Made by a program: the position numbers and the translations under genes. Below the pieces are notes generated by a model that made no database searches, was not told where the DNA came from, and saw nothing but the letters and a program-made list of their open reading frames with translations. A stretch of DNA of 64,000 nucleotides from Costus lasius (taxonomy: Eukaryota; Streptophyta; Magnoliopsida; Zingiberales; Costaceae), in NCBI GenBank assembly GCA_027563935.2, contig CM050446.2:30321501-30385500 (forward strand), given 5' to 3'. Positions 32,877 through 43,936 of this stretch are shown one piece after another (within the stretch, counting starts at the first letter, position 1; each line of letters starts with the position of its first letter).

Positions 32877-33809
32877 CGCGACATTATGGTCAAGCTAAAG
32901 ACCTTAAAATAGCACTTCTTGGGAGGCAACCCAAGTTTTCTTCCTTGCTTTATTTATTTCTTTTGGTAGTTAGCTTTTGATATTTTAATTAGTGGTAATG
33001 GTATTTTGATTTTGAAATGGTAAAATGATCTTTAGAGTATATGGTTGCTTTGAATTCTTATTGGAGCCTGATTATATGTTTGCCATTGTTCATGGAAGCT
33101 GCAGAAGAAATTTGGTCATTTTTTGCAACCTACAGCAGGTTCCGCGGGTGACCCCTGGAGAAGACCCTCACCCCGCGGCATCTGGAAGGAGTCCTGCAAC
33201 AACACTCTGCTCTGGTACTCTGTTCTGACGCAGAGCACATTTTTCCCGCAGATTCTTCCGCGGGTGACCCCTGGAGAATACCCTCGCCTCGCGGCCTCTG
33301 AAGCTAAAATTTCCAGCATGAAGGCAAAAAGACCACAGAAGGTTCCTTAGGGGACCCTGCGATCAAAACCTCACCCGAGGTTTTTACAAACAAAAATCTG
33401 ACTGATCGGCCCAGCCCTAGGACGCAAATGTAGTTTTATCTACAGAAACTTCCACCGGGGGGGGGGGGGGGGTGGGCAAGGGATCCGAACCTCACCCCGC
33501 GACTTTTGGCGACCGACCTCGCAGCATATCTGCCGAGTTCCATAGATTCTTCCGCGGGTCGCCCCTCGACTTGAACCTCACCCCGCGGCTTTCATGGGGA
33601 CCCACTTAATCACTTAACCCTTCTAACCCACGTGTCCTCCCACTCTAGCCAAAACCCACACCCTGTGAAACCCTAGTCCCCAACCCGCCGATTCCCCTGC
33701 TCCCGCTCGCCCCCTTCGTCGCCGACCCATCCCCAGTCTTCCCTCCTCGCCGGAGCAGCAAATCACACCGGTGAACCTCCTCCACAACCAGCAATCTTCC
33801 CCCTCAACA
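32877..33809 (+). repeat. Athila pol-env spacer with array of SacII-ended hairpins
   Basis: After pol comes the conserved GGGAGGCAACCCAAG string (about 32920-32935), an AT-rich stretch, then a GC-rich array. Three good 37-bp units (33142-33178, 33259-33295, 33552-33588) each begin CCGCGGGTGA or CCGCGGGTCG and end with a CCGCGG whose flank pairs back to the start. Two degenerate units lie near 33353-33380 and 33475-33512. A run of 16 G is at 33457-33472. No ORF is convincing. Confidence 0.75.
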
Positions 33810-35318
33810 ATGGCTCCATGGAAGGCTAGTGCTTTTAAGCGTGTAAATCCATCTCCATCTCCCGCCCAACCAGTCGACGCCTCATCTCCCATCCCTCCAC
33901 CGCCTCTTCTAGTCGGATCGACACCTCCTCGCCGGAAGACCTTCGTATGCCACCCTAAGCGGCATCAAACATCATCATCGGCGGCTCCACAATCTCCTCC
34001 CCACACCTCTGCTCCGCCCGATCCTTCTGCACCTACAGCCGGCCGTTCCTCCACCGCCACCTACGGCCGGCGGATAGCAGGCAAACACCCCATGCACTCC
34101 GAGAAACAATCTGCCACTCCACCAAGATCTGCCGAGACTTCCCCTGCTGACGAGTCCCCTGTTGCTGACCACCCCACTATCATCTTTCGAGATGCTAATC
34201 AAGAGGCGAGGTATGCGGTGCTCTCCAAACGTCAAATTGTCAATACAAGATATTTAGATGAACCAACGTTGGTACAGCTAGGCCTTTTGGATGATGTCGT
34301 GTGGCTTTTGAAAAACCTGGGATGGGATAAGTTCATGAACATGGCGTCGCCAACCCATATCCCTATCACCCTGGAAATTCTTAGTTCTGTTTATACGAGA
34401 TATGCAGGCAGGGACAACGAGATATTCCTCATCTGTTTCCGCCTACAAAACAAGGAATACACCATCCCTCTTGAGGAGTTTAACTCCATCTACGGTTTCC
34501 CACCTAACGTAGAGATCCACCACCAGCACAGCGCATGAGTGAATGACTTCTGGCGCTCCATCTCTGGTGAGCGCATGTTCAACTCGAAGAATGCGTGTGC
34601 TAGCGCAATTTCCAACCTGTGCTTGCGCTACGTCCATAGCCTCCTTTCCAACACTATTTTTGCCTGTGGTGACAGTGATTGTATGACACGGCAAGTCGAG
34701 CTGCTATTCTTATGGTCTATGCTGCATCAGTTCCCTCTGAACACGGGTCACTTCCTAGCCAAAAACATGGTTCACGTAGGCAGAACAACCAAAGGGTCCA
34801 TTGCCATTGGGGGTCTGTTGACGCCCCTTGCTCTCCATTTTGGCCATAACCCCTTTGGCAGTCCTGAAGCAAAGGGCAGCAGACGTATCGATGTTGAGGC
34901 TTGCATTGCGATGCGGATGCTAGTCCGCCAAGGTGATATCTATCACCTCACTCTCAGAGGAAGCTTCCAGACCATACCGCTGCCGAATACCTTGCACACG
35001 ACCATCCGATCCAGACAGAATTGGCATCTAGCTCCTGAGGATGGTGACTCAGCAACCCCTTCTATAGCCACATTAGGTCCTGCCCCATTCACTGACGGAC
35101 CGAACCCTAGAGCTCCTCATGAACTCTCTACACATGAGCTACTCGTGGCATTACTCCAGCGGCAACAAGAGCACGAATCACAAACTGCACAGCTCTTGGA
35201 GACTGTGCAGCGGATCGAGCAGTTTCTTCATGCCCACTCTCCAGGCTATCCAGACGCTGATGATTCTTCCTCTACTAAAGACGATATCAGCGACGCGGGA
35301 GATGACCCCTGCGATTGA
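33810..35318 (+). pseudogene. Athila env-position ORF (ATHILA ORF1-like), one nonsense codon
   Basis: Starting at a well-placed ATG (CAACAATGG, 33810), the ORF encodes a Pro/Ser/Arg-rich head of about 110 residues. A folded-looking middle follows, with TRYLDEPTLVQLGL, FRLQNKEYTIPLEEFNSIYGFP and, after the stop, RQVELLFLWSM and GGLLTPLALHFG. A TGA at 34536-34538 breaks the frame, which continues open to 35318. The C-terminus has a heptad-like Gln/Leu/Glu stretch (ELLVALLQRQQEHESQ...) that may form a coiled coil. From memory it resembles the plant retroelement ATHILA ORF-1 or putative plant transposon protein families. I see no signal peptide or transmembrane helix, so calling it an envelope is not supported. 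Function unknown. Confidence 0.75.
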
Positions 35319-35393
35319 TCTTGTGAGTTTCCTTACCCTACCCCCTCCCTATTTTGCTATATTCTTGGTCCTGTAGTTTTGCATCATGGACAA

Positions 35394-37815
35394 TGCTTTG
35401 TTTTCTTGGTGGGAGGGGTGCTTAGGATTGTACTTAGGATTGTAATTTTTGGAAATTTCATTTAAAACTATTTCTAGCACTTACCATTTACTTTACCATT
35501 TCTAAGACCTAGTCTAGTTTTAAAACTCCTCACATGCTATAGAATTCACTTGAGTATCTTGCTATTCTTCAAGCTTGATTTTATGACTGTTTTTGGCTGT
35601 TAGTGTGCCTCATTTACATGATCCTGTTTTTTCTATCGATACATGCTTGAAACCGGTCTAATGTCGTGAGATACAATCATCTACATGAGACAAATTGAAG
35701 ATTGAATTTTGTTAAGCCGAGCACTCACTTAAACTGTGGGACACGCAAGTTTGCCATGCTTGATCGATATAGATTGGTTCCTTCCCTATACCTGTTGTAC
35801 TTGAACCTTCCACCACATCCCTCAATCTCTATCACCACAAAAATAAAAAATAAAAAAAGAGAGAAGAAAAATAACAACAATGACTCCCCTACTTGGCACT
35901 GTATAAAATTGACAGTGGTACCTAAGAGATGGGTTGAAGTCGAGCATGATGAATGAAAGATTCTCTAGCAAAGTCTAGAGACATTAGACAAAGAAATGAT
36001 GAAAGAAAGATTCTCTAGCAAAGTCTAGAGACATTTGAAAAAAAAAAAGGAAAAGAGAAAATATTTGTATACATTCATGTCGTCCATGGCACATCTCTTT
36101 CCACTTCCACCATTCCATCTCATTATCTCGGGGGATATGCATCAGCTATTGGGAGGAACCATGACATTGACCATCTAGTTTGGAAATTATGTGGAGTAAC
36201 ACGTTTATCTTGGGTTGTAAAGCTCATCATTTTGATTTCTGATAGGAGTTTACTGCTTGTACATTGTTTGACCACTTCATGGACCGGCGATAGCATTCTC
36301 CTAGTGAGACTTGGATTTATGTTTTATGAAACATCCTTACAGCTGAACTTCATTTTATCTTTGCTTGAGGACAAGCAAGAGTCTAAGTCTGGGGGAGTTT
36401 GTTAAGTCACTTTTATATAGCATTTTATACGATGTTACCGCCATGTTTTCACTCTTCCTCGCTGTTAACTTTAGATTTATATTGAAATATTACGATAGTT
36501 GCGGAATCTTCACTATTCTGTGCTTTTGCTTAATTTTAGGAAAGAAAGCGAGGCGATACAGCAATCTTCTGCCAAGATGGAATTCGCAGCAAATAACACA
36601 CCCCGCCTAGGAAAATCAGTAACGCCCTACGGTTTCTGTTCTATCTGGAATCGACTTTCCAGATTTTGTCCGTCTCTTCTATGCGTTGAAGAAGGATGAT
36701 TATTGGGGGCAAAAAGGGAAATCGACAGATAGAGACACTAGGGCAGCACTTACGAATTAACTAGGGCGGCACTTACAATGGGCGACCAGGCTGGATCTTG
36801 AACGAGAGGCTAGGGCTAAGGGGCGATCTAGATCTGAGCGGCGACCGCAAGGAAAAGAACGCTTCTTCATCGCGTGAGTGTGGGGAAGAGGAAGAACTGA
36901 AGAAGAGAGAAGATCTTGGATGCTCCTACTTCCTGCTTGGGGCGATATCCATCTTCTTCTCCCTATTCTCTCGTTTTATCTTGTTGTTCATGGCTGTTGT
37001 GATTAAACTTATTGAAAACCTATTTTGGAACATGAACTTGATAGCTTAAATCCATTTCAAGGCTAGGGGAAAACCCCTCGTATGATTTGTGCATGGATGT
37101 TTGATTTTAATATATGAATCCTTTGTCGTTCTATCTTACCTAGTTGCGTTCTTTGCATGTTGATTGATAATTGCTTTCTTCATGATTTAGATATCTTATA
37201 CTGTTGAAAGATATATATTGATGTTGGAAACCCTAGGTATGAATGTGCCAATCGCCATGAGAAAGCTGGCAATTGCTCATGGGTAGTGTATATTTCCTCG
37301 CGCCCATTGGGTTTATGAGATGAAGCGTACTACGACGGTAGACGCTTAGCCGCATAAACACCTAGTTGCACCTTTGAGAGAAGGGTGACTAGTACATTAG
37401 AAGGGGAGATATATACTATATCATCTCGCGCTTATTGAGTTCGTTCGGGGGAGCGTTCTACGACAGTAGACGTATACCCGTGCGAATACCTGATTGTATC
37501 CTTGAGAGAGGACAACCTTTATATTCGATGCTTGCCCTAGAACTCTTTGGATAATTATCATGTTTTTTATTGTCCATGCATAACTCACCGAGGTGGTAAA
37601 CCCCTTGCCTTGATTTCTTGCATCCTTGATCAACCCTAGTGCAATTTTGTTATTCTTCTCCTTTTCATTTAGTTAGACTTAATTTAGAAAACTATTCAAA
37701 CCGTCTATTGCTATTTAGCTTGTAGAAGCTTAGTCAGTTGGTACTTGGTATTTGGTCTCTGTGGGATCGATACATTTATTACTTCGATATATCTGTATAC
37801 TTGCGGAATGTATCA
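35394..37815 (+). repeat. Athila 3' LTR
   Basis: 2422-bp partner of 24913-27333, with scattered substitutions and small indels in the A-runs near 35845 and 36040. The preceding 75 bases (35319-35393) end GCATCATGGACAA and do not form a clear polypurine tract. The right end abuts a copia-2-type LTR fragment. Confidence 0.93.
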
Positions 37816-39135
37816 ACACCTCACCGTAGCTGAGAGGTTATAACGGTTGTCATTGGGTATGTTACGACCCATATGAGAAGATCAATGGATAGATATAGGA
37901 TTTGTGGAAGATTGATATCCACGGGGCCCCTTATGGATGCATGACTGAAAGTGTATAGACATACCCAGGTGAAAGCCTGATTTAGTCATAACCATGAGAT
38001 TGAGTAAAAATAAAGTGGTGACACACTTTGTCCAATCAGATACCAGTTTGTCAAAGAGAATGTAATGCATCGGTATCTTGTTGCAATGATTGAGATCTCG
38101 ATGTTGATATCTATTCCAAAGACTTGGGTTGTAGCGATGTACTACTAGGTGCCACTCACTACTTGTGATAACCTTAGTTCATCACTGCCAACATCAGAGC
38201 AACCTACATGGTCGCACACCTTGATACTCGAGTTCTCGTATTGATCGAGCAGCCTTATGATCGAGTTATTGGATAACTCGGATCTATTTGGGAGATTTTA
38301 TCAGTGCCAATGTGCCTGATAAGATGAAAGTGACTTATTGGAGCTAAACTTCATTTTTGACAGGTTGACCCTGAGTTAACTACGGTTAGCTATATTTAAC
38401 TAGGGTTACATGGGCTAAATGAAGTCAGCAGGCCCAATGTGCCATGAGGATAAGTTGCATGGGCCCAAGAGTTATAATGGTAATTTAATTCAAAATTTAA
38501 TGCTATTAAGAGCCATAATGAGAATTTAATTCTACATTTAATTCTGCATTTAATGCTATTAAGAGCCATAATGGGAATTTAATTCAAGATTTAATTCTGC
38601 ATTTAATTTAGAATTTAATTATGAATTTAACTCAGAATTTGAAGGGGCACCATGTTTTCTATAAAAGGAATAAGAGAGGAGGAGATTACGTGGGGGGATT
38701 TTTAGAGAGCTCACACATATTCTCCTCTTGGTGATTCGCAAGCTTGGAGCTTAGTGACATCTTCCTCCTTCCTCTCCTCTTGGCATCTGCAAGGTTAGAC
38801 CTTGGCAACATCTTCCTCCTTTATCCTCTTGGCACATCCTTCTTGTGGGTGGCGCAAGTGCTTGAGAACTCCCAAGGTGTAGATCTTCTTCCTGAGGCTA
38901 GCACCGTGCGTGGAAGAAAAGAACTCGAGCATCAGCTATGTGTGAGATTGCAGAGGGCGCACACTTGGGCGCCTATATCACATCCCTTTGCTTTGCTTCA
39001 CTGTATCATCTCTTCCTCACCGTGTCGATTCCCCTGCATAACATGATCTTTTGGGTTTTTGAGATCAGCCTGTTTTAGGGATTGCTTCCACTGTGTATGT
39101 TTGTAAAATTTTAAAATCCCCAAGGTTTCCCAACA
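37816..39135 (+). repeat. Copia-2-type LTR, 5'-truncated
   Basis: Matches the copia-2 LTR from about its position 430 (ACACCTCACCGTAG...) to its end TTTCCCAACA. It contains an AT-rich tandem repeat (38470-38645) built on ATTTAATT and a TATAAAAGG box at 38660-38668. The first ~430 bases are missing at the junction with the Athila LTR. Confidence 0.85.
38470..38645 (+). repeat. AT-rich degenerate tandem repeat within LTR
   Basis: A unit containing TAATGCTATTAAGAGCCATAA occurs twice (about 38503 and 38557), separated and followed by many ATTTAATT and ATTTAATTC copies. It lies just upstream of the TATA box at 38660 and has no counterpart in the copia-2 LTR at 22006. Confidence 0.7.
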
Positions 39136-39290
39136 ATGGTATCAAAGCCACTTGTGAGACTCGAACGGTGTTTTATGCTTTGATTCTATGCTCACATGCC
39201 ATCTGAAAGGAGGAGAACTCCCAAGGCATGGATCTTCTTCCCGAGGCTAACACCAACACCCTAGAGGCAAAGGCGGGCTGCGTTAAGTGA
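39136..39290 (+). other. PBS and short leader remnant behind the copia-2-type LTR
   Basis: TGGTATCAAAGCCAC (from 39137) is an initiator-Met PBS, so the LTR at 37816-39135 was a 5' LTR. About 150 bases of leader follow and include a copy of an LTR segment (GAACTCCCAAGG... at about 39211). Then minus-strand Athila-like sequence begins; the rest of this copia element is absent. Confidence 0.7.
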
Positions 39291-41874
39291 TGGGAGCTTA
39301 ACGGGTCGGGCGATGGAGTTGAAGATCTGATGGCAACCTCCAATAAGAATCTTGCCCATGATTGCCATCATGACCCTGTCATGATATTCTCATCAAAATT
39401 TTTGCGTGATTGTCACGGTCAAGATTTTGATCATAACCCAATCGTGATTCCCTCGTCAAAATTTCTGCATTCTGTCTTGTAAAAATCTCGGTCGAGATTC
39501 CAATCATGATTGGCCACGATCCTGTTGGCAAGATTTTGGCATTATCATCACGATCAAGATTTTAATCATGACCTAGTTATGATCTCCTCGGCAGAATTCT
39601 TGCCTGCAGTCCAGTGACAATCACGATCATGACCCACCCGAGATTTTAGGAAAAGCGACCAAAATTGCCTGTCTTCCTTGGATTAGTGGAAGGTACTCAT
39701 GTATCATCCAAATCATAATAGAACAATCAATAACCTCAAGGACAAGAAAGAAAATAGGAAAGGAAAAGACATAAACACTACAAGTAATAGAATAGCAATT
39801 CACAACCAACATAATGCTATCAAAAACAACCACAAAAATGAATGATAATGCTAGAAATAAAAAACTAAGCAAAAGAACGAGCTTGGGCTGCCTCCCAACA
39901 AGTGCTAATTTATTGTCTTCATCTTGACCATTGATACACACTACAAGCACATAGTGTTATCAAAGTAATATAAAAGATGTCGGTACCACAAGGAACTGGG
40001 TCAAATACTAACTATTATAATATTTAGAAGCTAAGCTATCAAAGTTTTGTGTTTTCGGAATAAAGTTAATAAACTCAACTATAAATGAAATAGGAAACAA
40101 CAACAATAAAAACATAAGAAGTGTCTATTCGAGAGATATCAGGACTTCAGATGTCACCATGCTAACTAATCTAATAGAACTGAATGATAAGATGCATGAC
40201 TTTATCATGTTGGATAAGGAATTTATCCTAAAGTATAGGTTGCCCCCTTATGGTCAGTACAACCCGGTACCTACTTAAATCTATCTCCTACTTTCACGGT
40301 TTATTGATTTAAATAGATCCATTAAGTTCTATGATAAACTATGCTACCCTTGATTGAACCCTAACTACTTTCGTGATAGAGGTTCAAAAGTCCTATCTAG
40401 CAGATTCGATGACACGATTCTCCATGTAGTCAGAATTGTGGCATATAAAATACAAAATTACTTGATCAAGGTATAATCATGCAAATAATATGGCAAGATA
40501 AAATATGCAAAGAAATAACTCATAAACATTAGAATAAATCAGTTCATACAGCAGATCAAGTCAAAAGGCATCATCTGAGCCTCGAATAAAGGTTTAAGCT
40601 AGTACAACCATGAAATTGAATACAGATCTCTTAAATCGATAAAGAAAACTAGAAACAAAGACTAAGGAGATATAGGAGAAGGTGATGCAAATGTTTCCTC
40701 CTGGTTTGGTGAAGAATCATCGCGAAATCACCCCAAAATCCTCTCCAAAAGCCCTTGTCACTAGTCTTCACACCCCTTTATGTTCGTCCATTGATTGCTC
40801 CCCCTAAATCATCTCCAAAAAGAGTGCTTTTATGCCCAAACTCTACGCCTTTCTCTTAGCTTTCTAAAACATATTTTTGCTGATTTTTTTTATTTTTCTA
40901 GAGCCTTCAATCGAGTGAAAAATAAGAGGAAGGTCAACAAGCAGCATCGATCACAGCCAAAGAATATAATCACGGCCTGGCCATGATTTTAGGAATGTTG
41001 ACTTTTTGAATTTCTCATGATGATCACAGCTAAAGATTATCATCATGGGCTAGTTGTGATGTGTACTGTGAGTTTTGGGACCTTTTTGCGGATCATGGCC
41101 AAAGATTAAAATCTTGTGCTGGCCGTCGTTTTCAAATAAAGCTCTTATTGATCCCAAATTTGCCATGTAGTCTTTGTCTCTTCATCAGAAATCACTCTAT
41201 GACTTTAAAATCTTCAAATAACCTCTAGAAATGAGTGATTTTACCTGAAATTGCAAAAAGATAAGGAAAAGTGAAGATTCCAAACAAAGCAAGTAAATAA
41301 GCCTGAATATTATATAAAAGCACCAGAATATGCCTTGTTTTGAGATAAAATGGTATCAGAAAACACTACCAAAATGCAAGACATCAAATACTCCGAAACT
41401 TAAATCTTTGCTTGTCCTTAAGCAATAAAATAAGATGAGATACATATAAGGTATGGAAGAAGCTATTCAAGCTGAAAGCATGCACCCTAGTCAGATATTT
41501 TTAGGAGCTAACGATGATCCAATTTGAGAAATCAGATGATGAGTCTATTAACAATAATTAAATCAAATAAGTCCCACAATCTTTAAACAATAAGGCATTC
41601 AGCTAGGAGCATACAAACAATCCAGTCTAGCATACATACTACAATCACCAATCCAAATCATCCAAAATCAAATGTTGGGGTCAAACACAAATGTATTATT
41701 GCGAGATAAACTTTATCACCTCTCATTTTATTTAAGTAGCAAGACAACCTACCAAAACTGATGGCGATCTTTTGACTTCAACTCATGTCTTCAGTACCAC
41801 TGCCAAGTAGACAAGTCTTTTTTTGTTGTTCAGTTCACTTCTCAATTTTTTTTAGATCACACTTGTGATCATCA
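39291..41874 (-). mobile_element. Athila-like remnant: LTR fused to post-pol spacer
   Basis: On the minus strand, 41874-39932 is a diverged, 5'-truncated Athila-like LTR. It shares TTGC-TAAGGACAAGCAA, a CAGTGGTAC...GAAGTC block and an end GTGTATCA with the LTR at 24913. Directly after it, 39931-39870 matches the post-pol string ATGGTCAAG...GGGAGGC(A)GCCCAAG seen at 32887-32935. Gag and pol are therefore deleted, and the 5' LTR is joined to the 3' spacer. The spacer (39300-39650) has repeated CACGATCATGAC-like units. No coding ORF remains. Confidence 0.65.
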
Positions 41875-43936
41875 TGCTAGTGTATATGCCCTAGGACCTA
41901 TGGCTGGTCCGATATGAGTCACATTCATTTGTGATATACATCTTAGCATGGTCGTTGTTATGCTTTTGTACATCTGCGTCATATGTACATTTGCATATAC
42001 AATGTCCCAGGAGATAGATTATATTTAATCTCAAAGAACAATCCCCGGTCAAGTGTCATAGTGGATAAGGGACAGCTATGATACACTTGAGACTGGTATA
42101 TGCGTTGGTTGAGCATGGATTGCTAACGCAGGCATATGGGTATATCAAGGGAGATATACTGGATCGACCCGCCGTGAGGATTTGACTTGGTGTCACAGGT
42201 CAAATATCACAGTGACAGAGATTTACTCATCCTGGACTTGAGGGCATTGATATCTCTATATGGTAAGGGATGTACTTTGATACAACCTAACGCTCCGCAT
42301 AACAGGGGAGTCATAACGGTTGTCATTGGGTATATCTTGAGCCATATGAGAGATTCAATGTGCCAATAGAGGATTTGCCCCTTCCATGCGGGGAAGTTTG
42401 ATGTCCATGGGCCCCTACATGGTGCATGACTAAAAGTGTGTGGCCACACCTAGGTTAAGCCTGAATGGAGTCATGACCATTAATGTTGGAATAAACAAGT
42501 GTGACACACTTGTCCGACTTGGATAATCAGCCTGGCAAAAGGACTAGAGTGTACATGTATCTTGTCGCAGTTTTAGGGGATGTCGATGATGACTCCATTC
42601 CGAGGACTTGGGTAGAAATGATGTACTGCTAGGTGCCACTCATTGCTTGTGATGATGTGAGGTTATCACTGCTAACGTCTGAGGAACCTACAGGGTCGCA
42701 CACCTAGACACTCGAGATCTTGTATTGATCGAATTGCCTATGATCGAGTCATTTGTTTGATTCGAGTCAGTTTGGGAGTCCGATGCATCGCGGATGCATC
42801 TGATGAGTTGGAGATGATCTTTTGGGATGATGTTGCGTTTTAACTTCAGTTGACCCCGGTTGACCTTCGGGTGACCACGTTTGACCTCGATGGACTAGGT
42901 TCAGTCGAGTGGTCAAATATTGGGTTTAAGCTCCGATTTTGTTCGGAGGCTTTTTGCGATTAATTTAAACGTAACATGGGGGCCCGTGACTTAAGTGTTA
43001 AATTGAATATTTATATTCAATTAATGCACAAATTAAGTCATGGGCGCCATGCACAACTTAAGTGAATATTTATATTAAATATATTCATCACTTAAGTTGC
43101 GGATCCGCATCCATTAAGTATTAATGGATCTAGGTGCTTATTAATTATGAAAATTCGTAATTAAATAGAGCCCTAGCCAAAAATCGATCATAACACTCTT
43201 CCAACCTAGCCGCTCACCTCCAGAACTCTCCCCATGGCGACTACATGCAAGGAGGTGTCGCCCACCTCCATGGATGACATGTTTCATCCCCTCTAGGCGC
43301 ATGAAACCACCTTGGAGCATCTTTCTTCCTTCATGGCGCATCCTTTGGAGAGATTGGCGCAAGAGTAGATGATATCTCCTTCTCCATGGCGCCTCCAAGA
43401 GAGAAGCGGCGCCACCTTCATGGTGGCAACACCTTATTCTTCCATGGGCGCAAAAGAAGGCTTGGAGTCTTCTTCCTTCTTTGATGATGTATCCCTTGGA
43501 GAGATTAGCACATGAAGAAGAATTTTTCTTCTATGGGCGCAACTTCCATGAAGTTGGCGCATGTGAAGAAGAAAGGAGAGGAAGAGGAGTTTACAATATC
43601 TCTTCTCATCATCTTAGTGCATCTCCTTGGGGAGATTGGTGCTTACATTGATGGAGAAGAAGATATTCATCATGGGCGCATCTTCATGATGGCGCATACC
43701 ATGAGGAAAAGTGGCTAGACATGAGATTGACACAAGTTATAGAGCTTCCCTCTCCTTTTGGTCAATCTCCTCCCTTCATCACCTCTTTGGCGCATCTTGG
43801 AGATGGCAAAGCAAAGAGGGCAGCGACATAGGCAATAGGATCTTCCTCCCGAAGGCTAGAACTAGGCGTGGAGTGAAGAGAATCTTGAGCAGTCCGTGTG
43901 TGCACGATTGTAGAGGGCGAACACTTGTGCACCTCT
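41875..43936 (+). repeat. Copia-2-like LTR variant, interrupted by a gypsy element
   Basis: Begins TGCTAGTGTATATGCCCTAGGACC, matching the copia-2 LTR start with changes, and runs through the same modules (GTGTGGCCACAC at 42438-42449, CACACTTGTCC). It stops at the GGGC(G)AACACTTG(T)GCACCTCT point, where the gypsy LTR begins. It is about 450 bases longer than copia-2 over the same interval, because 43200-43760 has expanded degenerate repeats of GGCGCA, GAAGAAG and CTTGGAGAGATT. Small ORFs there are repeat products. Confidence 0.8.

Larger units (their letters stand above)
24913..37815 (+). mobile_element. Athila-type Ty3 retrotransposon, full length but inactivated, no target duplication
   Basis: LTRs at 24913-27333 and 35394-37815 (2421 and 2422 bp) flank a 8.06-kb interior. 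The interior has a tRNA-Asp PBS, gag-protease-RT-RNase H-integrase in Ty3 order, a spacer, and an extra ORF between pol and the 3' LTR. That plan, the PBS and the FMDD motif fit the plant Athila lineage. The LTRs differ at tens of sites, so this insertion is older than the copia and gag-only elements here. The 5 bases outside the ends (GAAGA, ACACC) do not match and the flanks are different repeat types, pointing to recombination after insertion. Confidence 0.9.

Noticed and set aside
33810..35318. Env-position ORF as a true viral envelope
   Set aside because: No signal peptide, cleavage site or membrane helix is visible; the position alone is not evidence.
43200..43760. Possible host gene in the GGCGCA/GAAGAAG-rich stretch
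   Set aside because: Frames are short and change constantly; the stretch lies inside a copia-2-like LTR and is best read as expanded simple repeats.
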